DNA of 41,856 nucleotides from an uncultured Eubacterium sp. (GTDB taxonomy: Bacteria > Bacillota_A > Clostridia > Lachnospirales > Lachnospiraceae). The notes beneath the pieces are model-generated. The model ran no database searches. It worked only from the letters and a program-made list of their open reading frames with translations, and was not told the origin of the DNA. The DNA lies in contig CAOKJJ010000020.1 in NCBI GenBank assembly GCA_948468465.1, positions 1-41,856 of the forward strand, given 5' to 3'. The translations under genes and the position numbers were made by a program. Numbering within the stretch: the first letter of the stretch is position 1; every line of letters begins with the position of its first letter. Shown here in pieces: positions 33,681 to 40,679 of this stretch.

Positions 33681-33704
33681 AAGTGAAAGGAGATGGTGAA
33701 ATCA

Positions 33705-34043
33705 ATGGATCATGTAAAACTTTATTTGGATGAAGTTGGAAAACGGGTGATGGAACGCAGAAAAAAATTAGGGCTGACGCAGGAGGCGCTGGCTGAAATG
33801 AGCGATTTAACAACCCAGTTTGTCAGCTATGCCGAATCCGGCAAACGCGCCATGCGTCCGGAGAATCTGATGAAAATTGCAGCGGCGCTTGGAGTGAGTA
33901 CGGACTACCTGTTGACAGGGGACATTATTGATAAGGACAAACTGCTGTTGTCAGAAAAACTGGATAAGCTGACCGCTGCAGAGGTGCGGATTATAGAAAG
34001 CATCATAGACGAGTGCATCAGCCTGTATCACAGGGATGAATAG
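33705..34043 (+). CDS. XRE-family transcription regulator
   Basis: 112 residues from ATG 33705; ATG 33693 runs into the AAAGGAG ribosome site. The helix-turn-helix is GLTQEALAEMSDLTTQFVSYAESGKRAMRPENLMKIAAALGVSTDYLLTG, then a short acidic helical tail (LDKLTAAEVRIIESIIDECISLY) probably used for dimerisation. It very likely binds the TTGTTGA-N6-TCAACAA sites at 33619, 33663 (imperfect) and 34147, controlling itself and both flanking genes. Confidence 0.9.
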   Translation: MDHVKLYLDEVGKRVMERRKKLGLTQEALAEMSDLTTQFVSYAESGKRAMRPENLMKIAAALGVSTDYLLTGDIIDKDKLLLSEKLDKLTAAEVRIIESIIDECISLYHRDE

Positions 34044-34077
34044 GGACAGAACTTATTTTAATTTACTCAGCCGGAAG

Positions 34078-34108
34078 GTAACAGTTCAGATAACCCTTGA
34101 ACTGTTAC
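34078..34108 (+). other. Hairpin after the XRE gene
   Basis: GTAACAGTTCA (34078-34088) and TGAACTGTTAC (34098-34108) form a perfect 11-bp stem with a nine-base loop, 35 bases after the XRE stop. No T run follows, so it may be a weak terminator, a 3'-end stabiliser or another protein-binding site. Confidence 0.65.
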
Positions 34109-34143
34109 ACCTGAAGATACTTTGTATCAGATCAGAATATAGC

Positions 34144-34178
34144 CTATTGTTGACTTTTATCAACAATAGTGATATCCT
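34144..34178 (+). promoter_or_regulatory. XRE operator 3 and promoter of the secreted protein gene
   Basis: CTATTGTTGA (34144-34153) and TCAACAATAG (34160-34169) are perfect 10-base arms around a six-base centre, the best copy of the TTGTTGA-N6-TCAACAA operator. -35 TTGACT (34150-34155) lies within it and is 17 bases from -10 TATCCT (34173-34178). Repression by the upstream XRE protein is the simplest reading. Confidence 0.75.
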
Positions 34179-34194
34179 GATAGAAGGAAGGCGC

Positions 34195-34248
34195 ATGCAT
34201 AAAAGGAATAGAACCAATAACATTAGGAACTGTATGCAAATGGTTTAA
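34195..34248 (+). CDS. Possible 17-residue leader peptide
   Basis: A short frame with its own ribosome site (GAAGGAAGG five to ten bases before ATG 34195) reads MHKRNRTNNIRNCMQMV and stops at 34248. It is rich in Arg and Asn. Its last codons overlap the left arm of the hairpin at 34225-34268, so ribosomes on it could open that hairpin and alter expression of the secreted protein downstream. Whether it is translated is unknown. Confidence 0.4.
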   Translation: MHKRNRTNNIRNCMQMV

Positions 34249-34268
34249 GTTATTTACATACAGTTCCT
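34225..34268 (+). promoter_or_regulatory. Leader hairpin before the secreted protein gene
   Basis: AGGAACTGTATG (34225-34236) and CATACAGTTCCT (34257-34268) pair perfectly over 12 bases with a 20-base loop. It lies between the leader ORF and ATG 34297 and has no T run after it. It may act as a processing site, a translation control or a ribosome-responsive switch. Confidence 0.65.
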
Positions 34269-34296
34269 TACAAAATCAGAAAGGACAGGAATATCA

Positions 34297-35049
34297 ATGA
34301 AACCAAAACGAACGAAAAAACTATTAATGATCACATTTATAATTGGAATTCTGATTTCCGCAGAAGTGCCGGCAATGCGGGCAGAAGCGGCAGCAAAAAA
34401 GGAAGTATGGGTGGTGGATTCCAAGACATCCGAATTCGACAAATTTAAATATACATATAACAGCAAAGGGCTTTTGGTAAAAGATACCTGCGTAAAAAGC
34501 AACGGTGGAATACCATCCTATGAATATGTATACAGCGGGACAAAAATTTCAAAACAGATTCAGCTGATGGACGGCGAAAAGCATGGCGAAATCCAGTATA
34601 CCTATAATAAAAAGGGGTATCTCACAAAGGAGACTTCAGGCTCTGAGGATTATGCAAAGTATGAATGGAAAAACGGCTGCTGCGTGAAAGTGTCACAGGA
34701 ATCGCTTTCCTCAGTTGTATCGCTCTCCTATGATAAAAATGGATGGATTACAAAAATTGATACTGGTACCCCGCCTGCACGAGTCATGACACATGATAAG
34801 CAAGGATATATACTTACAGATGGACTGGAAGGTGAAGATGCCATGGGCGGCAGGGCGAATACTTATAAAAATGGCCGGCTGGTAAGACAGGCTGAAATAG
34901 ACGCAAACGGCGAAGAATATGCCGGAGCCTATACTTATAAATATAAAAAAATAACAGTTCCAGCCTCTGCTGTAAAAAAGGTAAAAAAACAGCAGGCATG
35001 GCTGACAGACAAAGGAGGACTGAAATACCTTCCATTAGCAGCGATCTGA
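34297..35049 (+). CDS. Secreted YD-repeat-like protein
   Basis: 250 residues. Signal peptide at about 1-33 (basic start, LLMITFIIGILISAEVPAM, cleavage near AEA-A). The mature part has repeats like those of RHS/YD proteins: YTYNSKGLLVKDT, YTYNKKGYLTKET, LSYDKNGWITKID, HDKQGYILTD and YKNGRLVRQAEID, which build beta-hairpins. It is far smaller than RHS toxins and has no toxin tail. Role unknown; perhaps an extracellular or wall-associated binding protein. It has its own promoter overlapped by the best XRE operator. AGGA lies six bases before ATG 34297. Confidence 0.7.
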   Translation: MKPKRTKKLLMITFIIGILISAEVPAMRAEAAAKKEVWVVDSKTSEFDKFKYTYNSKGLLVKDTCVKSNGGIPSYEYVYSGTKISKQIQLMDGEKHGEIQYTYNKKGYLTKETSGSEDYAKYEWKNGCCVKVSQESLSSVVSLSYDKNGWITKIDTGTPPARVMTHDKQGYILTDGLEGEDAMGGRANTYKNGRLVRQAEIDANGEEYAGAYTYKYKKITVPASAVKKVKKQQAWLTDKGGLKYLPLAAI

Positions 35050-35229
35050 TTTCACTAGCAAGACAGGATAAGCCAGCCTGTACATATTTTTATGCTGCTG
35101 CGGCAGCCGCAAAGTAATCGTGAATATGTTCTGCGCCAGACCGATAAAAGCAGTTCTGAAAAAGCCAGAGCTGCTTTTTATACGGAATCCTTTCATAATG
35201 CTGGATTTTCAGCTGTATTTGAAATAAAA

Positions 35230-35413
35230 CTAGAGCGTGTTTGAAAAATGCTTTCCGTGAGATGTGCTTCACACTTTGTACCCATAGGGCATGATATGGA
35301 GAATTTATTCCAAATTTATGAGGCATAGCGGGCTATGTTGATTAAATTTGGGATGAATTATCCGCAAAGTGGGGAGTGCAGATCGCGGGAATGATTTTTC
35401 AAACACGCTCTAG
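35230..35413. repeat. 184-bp fold-back miniature element (MITE-like)
   Basis: The ends are perfect 20-bp inverted repeats, CTAGAGCGTGTTTGAAAAAT at the left and its complement at the right; the outer CTAG may be a target duplication. Inside, CACTTTG pairs with CAAAGTG, CCAAATTTA with TAAATTTGG, and ATAGC with GCTAT at the centre, so nearly the whole element can fold into one long hairpin. No gene is inside. The terminal arms match the short hairpin at 18832-18876. Non-autonomous mobile element is the best explanation. Confidence 0.75.
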
Positions 35414-35429
35414 GGTGTTGAACTATGTA

Positions 35430-35693
35430 TTATGATATTTTCTGTAGCTTCTCACTATGTTCACGAATAACATTTTTCATAACATCAATATCCGCTTGTA
35501 TTGCTTCAATTTGATTAATACCTGATTGATAGCGTTTGGATGTTCCTGTTTAATAAGCTTCAATTTCACGTAATCGTGGTAAAACATCATTTTCTATTGT
35601 TAAATTAATGTTTTTTACATCTGTCTTTATAGGTTTTAATTTAGTATCTAACAATTGACTGATTGCTAATAAGTCTTCATTTGTTAATGACAT
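35430..35693 (-). pseudogene. Small helical protein gene broken by a stop codon
   Basis: On the minus strand, ATG 35693 opens MSLTNEDLLAISQLLDTKL and runs to IEAY, where TAA (35550-35552) interrupts at codon 48. The same frame goes on with TGTSKRYQSGINQIEAIQ, then a stretch ending EHSEKLQKIS and TAA at 35430-35432, 87 codons in all. The continuous heptad-like composition on both sides shows one gene with a nonsense change. Intact relatives of this form are common small coiled-coil proteins in Lachnospiraceae, to my recollection. The ribosome site is poor and the sequence AT-rich; it lies beside the fold-back element. Confidence 0.7.
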
Positions 35694-35857
35694 ATAAATC
35701 ACGCTGCTTTTACATTTAATATGCTATTGATGGTAGTATACCACATCCAGAGCATAAAGTCTATTGAATTGCAAATATGCTTTACATTTTTTGTTTATTC
35801 AGCCTCATGCTGGCCTTAAATATCCAGAACAATATCCAGAACAGTTGTCACATTTTA

Positions 35858-35885
35858 TTGACATTTTGCTTTTTTATGGTAAAAT
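35858..35885 (+). promoter_or_regulatory. Promoter upstream of the alanine symporter gene
   Basis: -35 TTGACA (35858-35863), a 16-base spacer, and -10 TAAAAT (35880-35885). The expected start is near 35892, giving a leader of about 150 bases for the symporter gene that includes the hairpin at 35911. The stretch 35694-35857 shows nothing I can identify. Confidence 0.65.
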
Positions 35886-35910
35886 AATAAAGTATTTTGA
35901 TCTCAAAGAT

Positions 35911-35938
35911 GGGACAGCGTGCACGCGTTGTCCCTTTT
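35911..35938 (+). terminator. Terminator-like hairpin in the symporter leader (possible attenuator)
   Basis: GGGACAGCG (35911-35919) pairs with CGTTGTCCC (35926-35934, one G-U pair) and is followed by TTTTCT. It lies between a good promoter and ATG 36045, so it could attenuate the symporter gene or end a short RNA of about 45 bases. No anti-terminator partner was found by eye. Confidence 0.55.
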
Positions 35939-36044
35939 CTGGCAACAAGTCAGCAGGTATATTCTGCCGGACTGTGCATAGAATGAAAAGGACAGCACAA
36001 GACAGAATCATACAGGCGGCAAAAGATAAGAAAGGGGAAAAGCT

Positions 36045-37439
36045 ATGAAAAATCTGGAAGAAATATTAGGAATAGTCGATGACTTTGTATGGGGGCCGGT
36101 GATGCTTGTGCTTTTAGTAGGAACAGGCATTTTTCTCACCATCCGGCTTAAGTTTCTAACCTGGAGAAATCTTCCCTATGCAGTCAAACTGACATTAAGC
36201 AAAGAATCAAGGACAAAGCATGGGGAAGGGGATGTCTCGCCGTTTGCGGCCCTTACAACGGCGCTGGCAGCAACGATTGGAACGGGAAATATTGTAGGCG
36301 TTGCGACAGCAATGGTATCCGGCGGCGCGGGAGCGCTTGTTTGGATGTGGATTTCGGCATGCTTCGGACTTACTTCTAAGTTTTCGGAGTGCATGCTGTC
36401 GATTAAGTACCGTGAAGTAAACGCACAGGGAGAAATGTCTGGCGGTCCAATGTTTACGATGAAAAAGGCATTTAAAAACAAGACGATGGGCGCTGCCCTG
36501 GGATGGCTGTTTGCCTTGTTTGCCGTGATTGCTTCGTTTGGAATCGGCAATTTGACACAGGCAAATTCTATTTCAGACGCGATGAATAAAACGTTTGCGG
36601 TACCAACGTGGGTAACGGGTGTGATTGTTACGGTGCTGTCCCTTTGCATTATTGTAGGCGGAATCAAGTCTATTTCAAAGCTGTCTTCGATTATCGTCCC
36701 ATGCATGGCAATTTTTTATGTGATCGGCGGTTTGATCGTTATTATCGGAAACATTCAAAATGTGCCGGCTGGTGTGGCGGAGATTTTTCGCATGGCCTTT
36801 TCTGTTAAGGCGGTAGCAGGAGGCGTCGGCGGTACAATCGTAGCTTCCATGATGAGCGGCATGCGTTACGGAATCGCACGCGGCGTGTTCTCAAACGAAG
36901 CAGGCATGGGATCGGCGGCAATTACGGCAGCTTCTGCAACGACAAATAATCCGGTTCGTCAGGGATACATAAACATGACAGGTACATTCTGGGATACGAT
37001 TGTAGTATGTACGATTACAGGGCTTTGCATTGCCTCTTCCGGCGTACTTGGCATGGCGGACGCGAGCGGAAAAGCAATCGAAGGCTCTGAACTGACGATC
37101 GAGGCGTTTAAAACAGTGTTAGGTCCTGCAGGCGGCTGGATGGTTACCATCGGCATCGCGCTGTTTGCATTTTCCACGATTCTTGGATGGGAATACCATG
37201 GGGAAAAAGCATTGGAATATCTGGCAGGCACGCATAAATATAATATGATTTATCGTGTTGTATTTTCAGCGGTCGCATTTGTCGGTGCTACGACGACATT
37301 GTCTATTGCATGGAAGTTTTCAGATATTGCAAATGCATTGATGGCAATTCCAAATCTCATCTGCCTGCTCGCGTTAAGTGGAGAACTGGCAAAAGATACT
37401 GAAGAGTTTCAGAAATTATTAAAGCGTGAAAGAGCCTGA
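36045..37439 (+). CDS. Alanine/sodium symporter, AGCS family
   Basis: 464 residues with about 10-11 membrane segments. AGCS signatures include FAALTTALAATIGTGNIVGV near 65-85, the GGPMFTMKKA segment, and ARGVFSNEAGMGSAAITAAS near 280. It takes up alanine, glycine or a related amino acid with sodium at the cell membrane. GGGG lies seven bases before ATG 36045. It is a single gene; no clear terminator was seen before the HPr-like gene promoter at 37530. Confidence 0.93.
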   Translation: MKNLEEILGIVDDFVWGPVMLVLLVGTGIFLTIRLKFLTWRNLPYAVKLTLSKESRTKHGEGDVSPFAALTTALAATIGTGNIVGVATAMVSGGAGALVWMWISACFGLTSKFSECMLSIKYREVNAQGEMSGGPMFTMKKAFKNKTMGAALGWLFALFAVIASFGIGNLTQANSISDAMNKTFAVPTWVTGVIVTVLSLCIIVGGIKSISKLSSIIVPCMAIFYVIGGLIVIIGNIQNVPAGVAEIFRMAFSVKAVAGGVGGTIVASMMSGMRYGIARGVFSNEAGMGSAAITAASATTNNPVRQGYINMTGTFWDTIVVCTITGLCIASSGVLGMADASGKAIEGSELTIEAFKTVLGPAGGWMVTIGIALFAFSTILGWEYHGEKALEYLAGTHKYNMIYRVVFSAVAFVGATTTLSIAWKFSDIANALMAIPNLICLLALSGELAKDTEEFQKLLKRERA

Positions 37440-37529
37440 AAAGACTCTGCAAAATGCATAAAATTCGGTGGTGTTTTATGTGGCATTCGTGAGTTTTTAA
37501 CAGAAATGTAACAGAATTGAAAAAAACAC

Positions 37530-37558
37530 TTGCAAATGCTTGATTTTTGGACTATATT
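37530..37558 (+). promoter_or_regulatory. Promoter of the HPr-like gene
   Basis: -35 TTGCAA (37530-37535), exactly 17 bases, -10 TATATT (37553-37558). The start would be near 37565, with a leader of about 45 bases to ATG 37611. Confidence 0.75.
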
Positions 37559-37610
37559 ACGAGATGAACTTGTGTATTCTAAACTGATTCTAAGGGAAGT
37601 GGAAGGGAAT

Positions 37611-37865
37611 ATGAGTAATAAGCAAATCATAGTTTCAAATGTAGCAAAAGGTCATGAAAATCCAATTGCAGAGCTTGTTCAGGTTGCATGTCAGTTCGAC
37701 AGCAATATCACGTTTGAGAATGACAACCGCAAGATTAATGCAAAAAGCATTATGGGGATTATGGCATTTAATCCATCCAAAGGAATGAGCGTAAATATTA
37801 TTACTGAAGGCAACGACGAAAAAGAAGCTCTGTTAGCAATGGAAAAGTTTTTAGTGTGTGAGTAG
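37611..37865 (+). CDS. HPr-family phosphocarrier-like protein
   Basis: 84 residues, the length of HPr. Aligned by number, His15 (AKGHENP), Pro18 and Ser46 (NAKSIMG) are all at the positions used by HPr for phosphoryl transfer from enzyme I and for regulatory kinase action. Arg17, which normally supports the active-site phosphate, is Asn here, and the usual GIHARP is KGHENP. It may therefore be a paralogue with a regulatory role or altered kinetics. No enzyme I or EII genes are nearby. GGAAGGG lies just before ATG 37611; ATG 37530 falls within the -35 box. Confidence 0.8.
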   Translation: MSNKQIIVSNVAKGHENPIAELVQVACQFDSNITFENDNRKINAKSIMGIMAFNPSKGMSVNIITEGNDEKEALLAMEKFLVCE

Positions 37866-37888
37866 TAGATTGTAGGAGGTCTAAGGAG

Positions 37889-38311
37889 ATGAGCTCAAAG
37901 AGTACAGACAAAGAAACAAAGTCAGTTGCAGAAGCAGCAGATGTAAAAGAAGCAGAGGCAGTTAAAGCAGATGCGAAACCGGAAGCAGATACGGCTGTTA
38001 AGGGAGAGACGAAGACGGTTAGTAAAAAAGCTGATAAGGATGAAGCAAAAGCAGCTAAAAAACCTGCTGCAAAAAAATCAACAGCGAAAAAGACAGAAAA
38101 GCCTGAGCTGAAACCGGAAGTATACATTGAATTTCAAAACCGGCAGGCAAACGAGTCGGATGTTGTTGGTAAGGTAAAAGCAGCGTTTGTTGCAAGCGGA
38201 CACAGAGTATCATCTATTAAGTCCTTACAGATATATATAAAGCCGGAAGAGTATAAGGCTTATTATGTAATTAATGATAACAAATACAGCGGTGAAGTAG
38301 ATTTGTTTTAA
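37889..38311 (+). CDS. DUF6465-type protein with Lys/Ala-rich disordered N terminus
   Basis: 140 residues. Residues 1-75 are low-complexity, rich in Lys, Ala and Glu, with KKPAAKKSTAKK like histone H1 or other nucleic-acid-binding tails. The C-terminal 65 residues form a compact domain (EVYIEFQNRQANESDVVGKV, then SLQIYIKPEEYKAYYVINDN, ending EVDLF). I assign it to DUF6465 from memory of the family. Function unknown. AGGAGG lies nine bases before ATG 37889. It starts 23 bases after the HPr-like gene, so they share a transcript. Confidence 0.7.
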   Translation: MSSKSTDKETKSVAEAADVKEAEAVKADAKPEADTAVKGETKTVSKKADKDEAKAAKKPAAKKSTAKKTEKPELKPEVYIEFQNRQANESDVVGKVKAAFVASGHRVSSIKSLQIYIKPEEYKAYYVINDNKYSGEVDLF

Positions 38312-38343
38312 ACCGGAATACAGTTCCTTACTGTGAACAAAAG

Positions 38344-38386
38344 ATATCTGTACATTGCACAAAGATGCAGTGTGCAGATATTTTTT
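38344..38386 (+). terminator. Terminator after the DUF6465-type gene
   Basis: The 16-base arms 38344-38359 (starting ATATCTG) and 38366-38381 (ending CAGATAT) pair fully with two G-U pairs, and six T residues follow (38381-38386). Strong intrinsic terminator. Confidence 0.88.
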
Positions 38387-38390
38387 ATTG

Positions 38391-38438
38391 AAAAAAACTG
38401 AGCCTTTTGAGCAATGACAGGGCATGCAAAAGACTCAG
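38391..38438 (-). terminator. Terminator after the PRPP synthetase gene
   Basis: On the minus strand, CTGAGTCTTTTG and CAAAAGGCTCAG pair over 12 positions with one mismatch, followed by seven T residues (38397 down to 38391). It lies just after the PRPP synthetase stop and back to back with the plus-strand terminator. Confidence 0.88.
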
Positions 38439-38445
38439 AGCTAAT

Positions 38446-39624
38446 TTACAGTTCACCGTTTTTGTACCTTGTAACCAGTTTTTTGATCCGGTCATAAGGG
38501 TTTAGCAGTTCGCTGATAGAGGCATCCTGATTCAGCGTATCTACGATATGGGCGATATATTTGCTCATATCACAGTTGATATAATAAGGACGGCTTAACA
38601 GTTCCGGAATTTGATAAATAAGGTTCGTAGTGATGACACGGTAGATCATTCCTTCCTCTACTGCGGTATCAAATTTTTCAAGTCCGTCCGTAAACAGGCC
38701 AAAGGTAGATATGACAAAAATGCGTTTTGCTTTTCTTTTTTTCAGTTCTGTGGCGACATCAATCATGCTGTCTCCAGAAGAAATCATGTCGTCAATAATC
38801 ATGACGTCTTTACCCTCGACAGAAGCGCCGAGAAATTCATGGGCAATAATCGGATTGCGGCCGTTTACAATACGGCTGTAGTCACGGCGTTTGTAAAACA
38901 TGCCGATATTAATGCCAAGGACGCTTGCAAGGTATACGGCACGTCCGGTGGCGCCTTCGTCCGGGCTGATCATCATCATATGATCGGAATCAAATTTTAA
39001 ATCAGGTACATTTGTGCATAATGATTTAATAAACTGGTATGCTGGCTGGATAGATTCAAAACCGGAGATTGGGATGGCATTCTGCACACGCGGATCATGA
39101 GCGTCAAAAGTAATAATATTGTCTACCCCCATGGCAGTAAGCTCCTGCAGCATCATGGCACAATCCATAGACTCACGCCCGTTGCGTCTGTGCTGGCGAC
39201 TTTCATATAAATAGGTCATAATTACCGTAATCCGTCTTGCCTTTCCGCCCGCGGCAGCAATAATGCGCTTTAAATCTGCATAGTGGTCATCCGGCGATTT
39301 GTGGTTCGGATGGCCGCAGACGGTATACGTTTCATGATAATTTGTTACGTCCACCATGATAAAAAGATCATAACCGCGGATAGATTCCTTGATAAATCCT
39401 TTGGCTTCACCAGTGCCGAAGCGGGGAGCAACCGCATTCACGATATAAGTATCGCGTTCAAATCCCCGGAAAGCAATTGTCATTTTGTGGTCAGACTGAT
39501 GTTCATGGCGCCACTGCACAAGGTATTCGTTGACTTTCTCACCCAGGGATGAGCAGTTTGACATCGGAATCAGCCCTAGTACCCCGACTGGAATACTTTC
39601 AATCATGTTGTCATCATAATGCAT
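38446..39624 (-). CDS. prs: Ribose-phosphate pyrophosphokinase
   Basis: 392 residues, longer than the usual 310-320. It makes PRPP from ribose 5-phosphate and ATP for nucleotide, His and Trp synthesis. The PRPP-binding loop is VMIIDDMISSGDSMIDVATEL, with the earlier pieces ITVIMTYLYESRQHRR (pyrophosphate/flexible loop region) and TFDAHDPRVQNAIP. This extended form occurs widely in Lachnospiraceae beside or instead of the short one, to my recollection. Ribosome site GGAGG before ATG 39624. It is last in the minus-strand group with the two replication genes, 41 bases downstream of the helicase-loader gene. Confidence 0.9.
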   Translation of the reverse strand: MHYDDNMIESIPVGVLGLIPMSNCSSLGEKVNEYLVQWRHEHQSDHKMTIAFRGFERDTYIVNAVAPRFGTGEAKGFIKESIRGYDLFIMVDVTNYHETYTVCGHPNHKSPDDHYADLKRIIAAAGGKARRITVIMTYLYESRQHRRNGRESMDCAMMLQELTAMGVDNIITFDAHDPRVQNAIPISGFESIQPAYQFIKSLCTNVPDLKFDSDHMMMISPDEGATGRAVYLASVLGINIGMFYKRRDYSRIVNGRNPIIAHEFLGASVEGKDVMIIDDMISSGDSMIDVATELKKRKAKRIFVISTFGLFTDGLEKFDTAVEEGMIYRVITTNLIYQIPELLSRPYYINCDMSKYIAHIVDTLNQDASISELLNPYDRIKKLVTRYKNGEL

Positions 39625-39665
39625 AGTGTAAGTCCTCCGTTTTATTTAATTTGCAATGGTACAGA

Positions 39666-40661
39666 TTAACCTGCGCCATTGCTTAATTTTCTCTTTTGGA
39701 GCCGGATATCATCACAAAAAAGTTTCAGCATCGTGTAACTGCTCATAATCCGGGAGAAAATTCTTTCCGAGTAAATAATACTAAGCTGGTCGATGCCCAG
39801 ATTTGTGGATATAATCGTAGATTTCTTACGAAGAATCCGCTCGTTCAGGCATAAGAACAGCTGCGAAACAGTAAAGGAATTTGACAGTTCAGTTCCTAAA
39901 TCATCAATAATAAGAAGGTCGCAGTCAAAAATATGCTGCATGGAAGAAGCAGCCTCCTGGTCCTTCTCAAATTTATGTTTTTCCAACACTTCAAACAGCT
40001 GAAAGGCTGTAAAATAAATAACGGAATGGCCGGTGTCCAGCAGCTCTTTCGCAATGCAGTGGGACAAAAATGTTTTGCCGGTGCCGGTGTCTCCATATAG
40101 AAACAGATTTTGAAATTTCGTATCAAATTCTTTTAAAAACAGCAATGCTTCTTTGACTGCGTCTTTGGCAGTCTCCCGGTAGGTAAGCCCGGTTGCGCCG
40201 CTTTTTTTTGTTTCTGAATAGTATGCAAACGAATAGTGGGTGAAATTTTCTTCCTCCAGGACGCTTTTTATGTTTGACTGTGTATACACAAGATCAATCG
40301 CGGCCTGTTCAAAACAATGGCACCGCTTGTGCCCGATATAGCCGGTATCTTTACAATCCGGACATGTATAAGGCGGCTCTAAATACTGCTCCGTTAAGCC
40401 GGCTGAAGCAAGGATTTGCGACCGTTGCCTACGGTAACCGGCAAGTGTCTGCTTAAGCTGTGCCATTGCCTGATCATCCCCGTCCAGCAGGAGCCTGGCA
40501 TAGTGTACGCTGACAGAAGCGATCAGCGATTCCAGTTCCTGCAGGCGCGGATACTGCAAATAGAGCTGTTTTTTGCGCTTTTGCAGAATATGCTGGTTTT
40601 GAAGCTGTCTGGCATCATATTGGCGCTGGATTTCGTCATATTGTAAATTTGATAAAGCCAT
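39666..40661 (-). CDS. DnaC/DnaI-type helicase loader ATPase
   Basis: 331 residues. A helical N terminus (QYDARQLQNQHILQKRKKQL) leads to a zinc-binding cluster CPDCKDTGYIGHKRCHC, as in DnaI, then an AAA+ domain with Walker A GDTGTGKT, Walker B LLIIDDLGTE and the sensor region STNLGIDQL. It loads the replicative helicase at origins or stalled forks. It starts 18 bases after the DnaD-type gene in the same operon, a standard Firmicutes primosome pairing. GGAG lies seven bases before ATG 40661. Confidence 0.9.
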   Translation of the reverse strand: MALSNLQYDEIQRQYDARQLQNQHILQKRKKQLYLQYPRLQELESLIASVSVHYARLLLDGDDQAMAQLKQTLAGYRRQRSQILASAGLTEQYLEPPYTCPDCKDTGYIGHKRCHCFEQAAIDLVYTQSNIKSVLEEENFTHYSFAYYSETKKSGATGLTYRETAKDAVKEALLFLKEFDTKFQNLFLYGDTGTGKTFLSHCIAKELLDTGHSVIYFTAFQLFEVLEKHKFEKDQEAASSMQHIFDCDLLIIDDLGTELSNSFTVSQLFLCLNERILRKKSTIISTNLGIDQLSIIYSERIFSRIMSSYTMLKLFCDDIRLQKRKLSNGAG

Positions 40662-40679
40662 AATGTTTCTCCGTTTTTG

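Noticed and set aside
34036..34194. 70-codon plus-strand frame running into the leader ORF
   Set aside because: The part before 34195 crosses a hairpin, the operator and the promoter, so only the last 17 codons could belong to the mRNA.
35063..35091. ACAGG/CCTGT hairpin with a T-rich tail after the secreted protein gene
   Set aside because: The stem is only five pairs and the T run is broken, so it is too weak to call a terminator.
38318..38331. ATACAGTTCCTTAC shared with 34258-34271
   Set aside because: A few 14-base matches are expected by chance in a window of this length, and the contexts differ.
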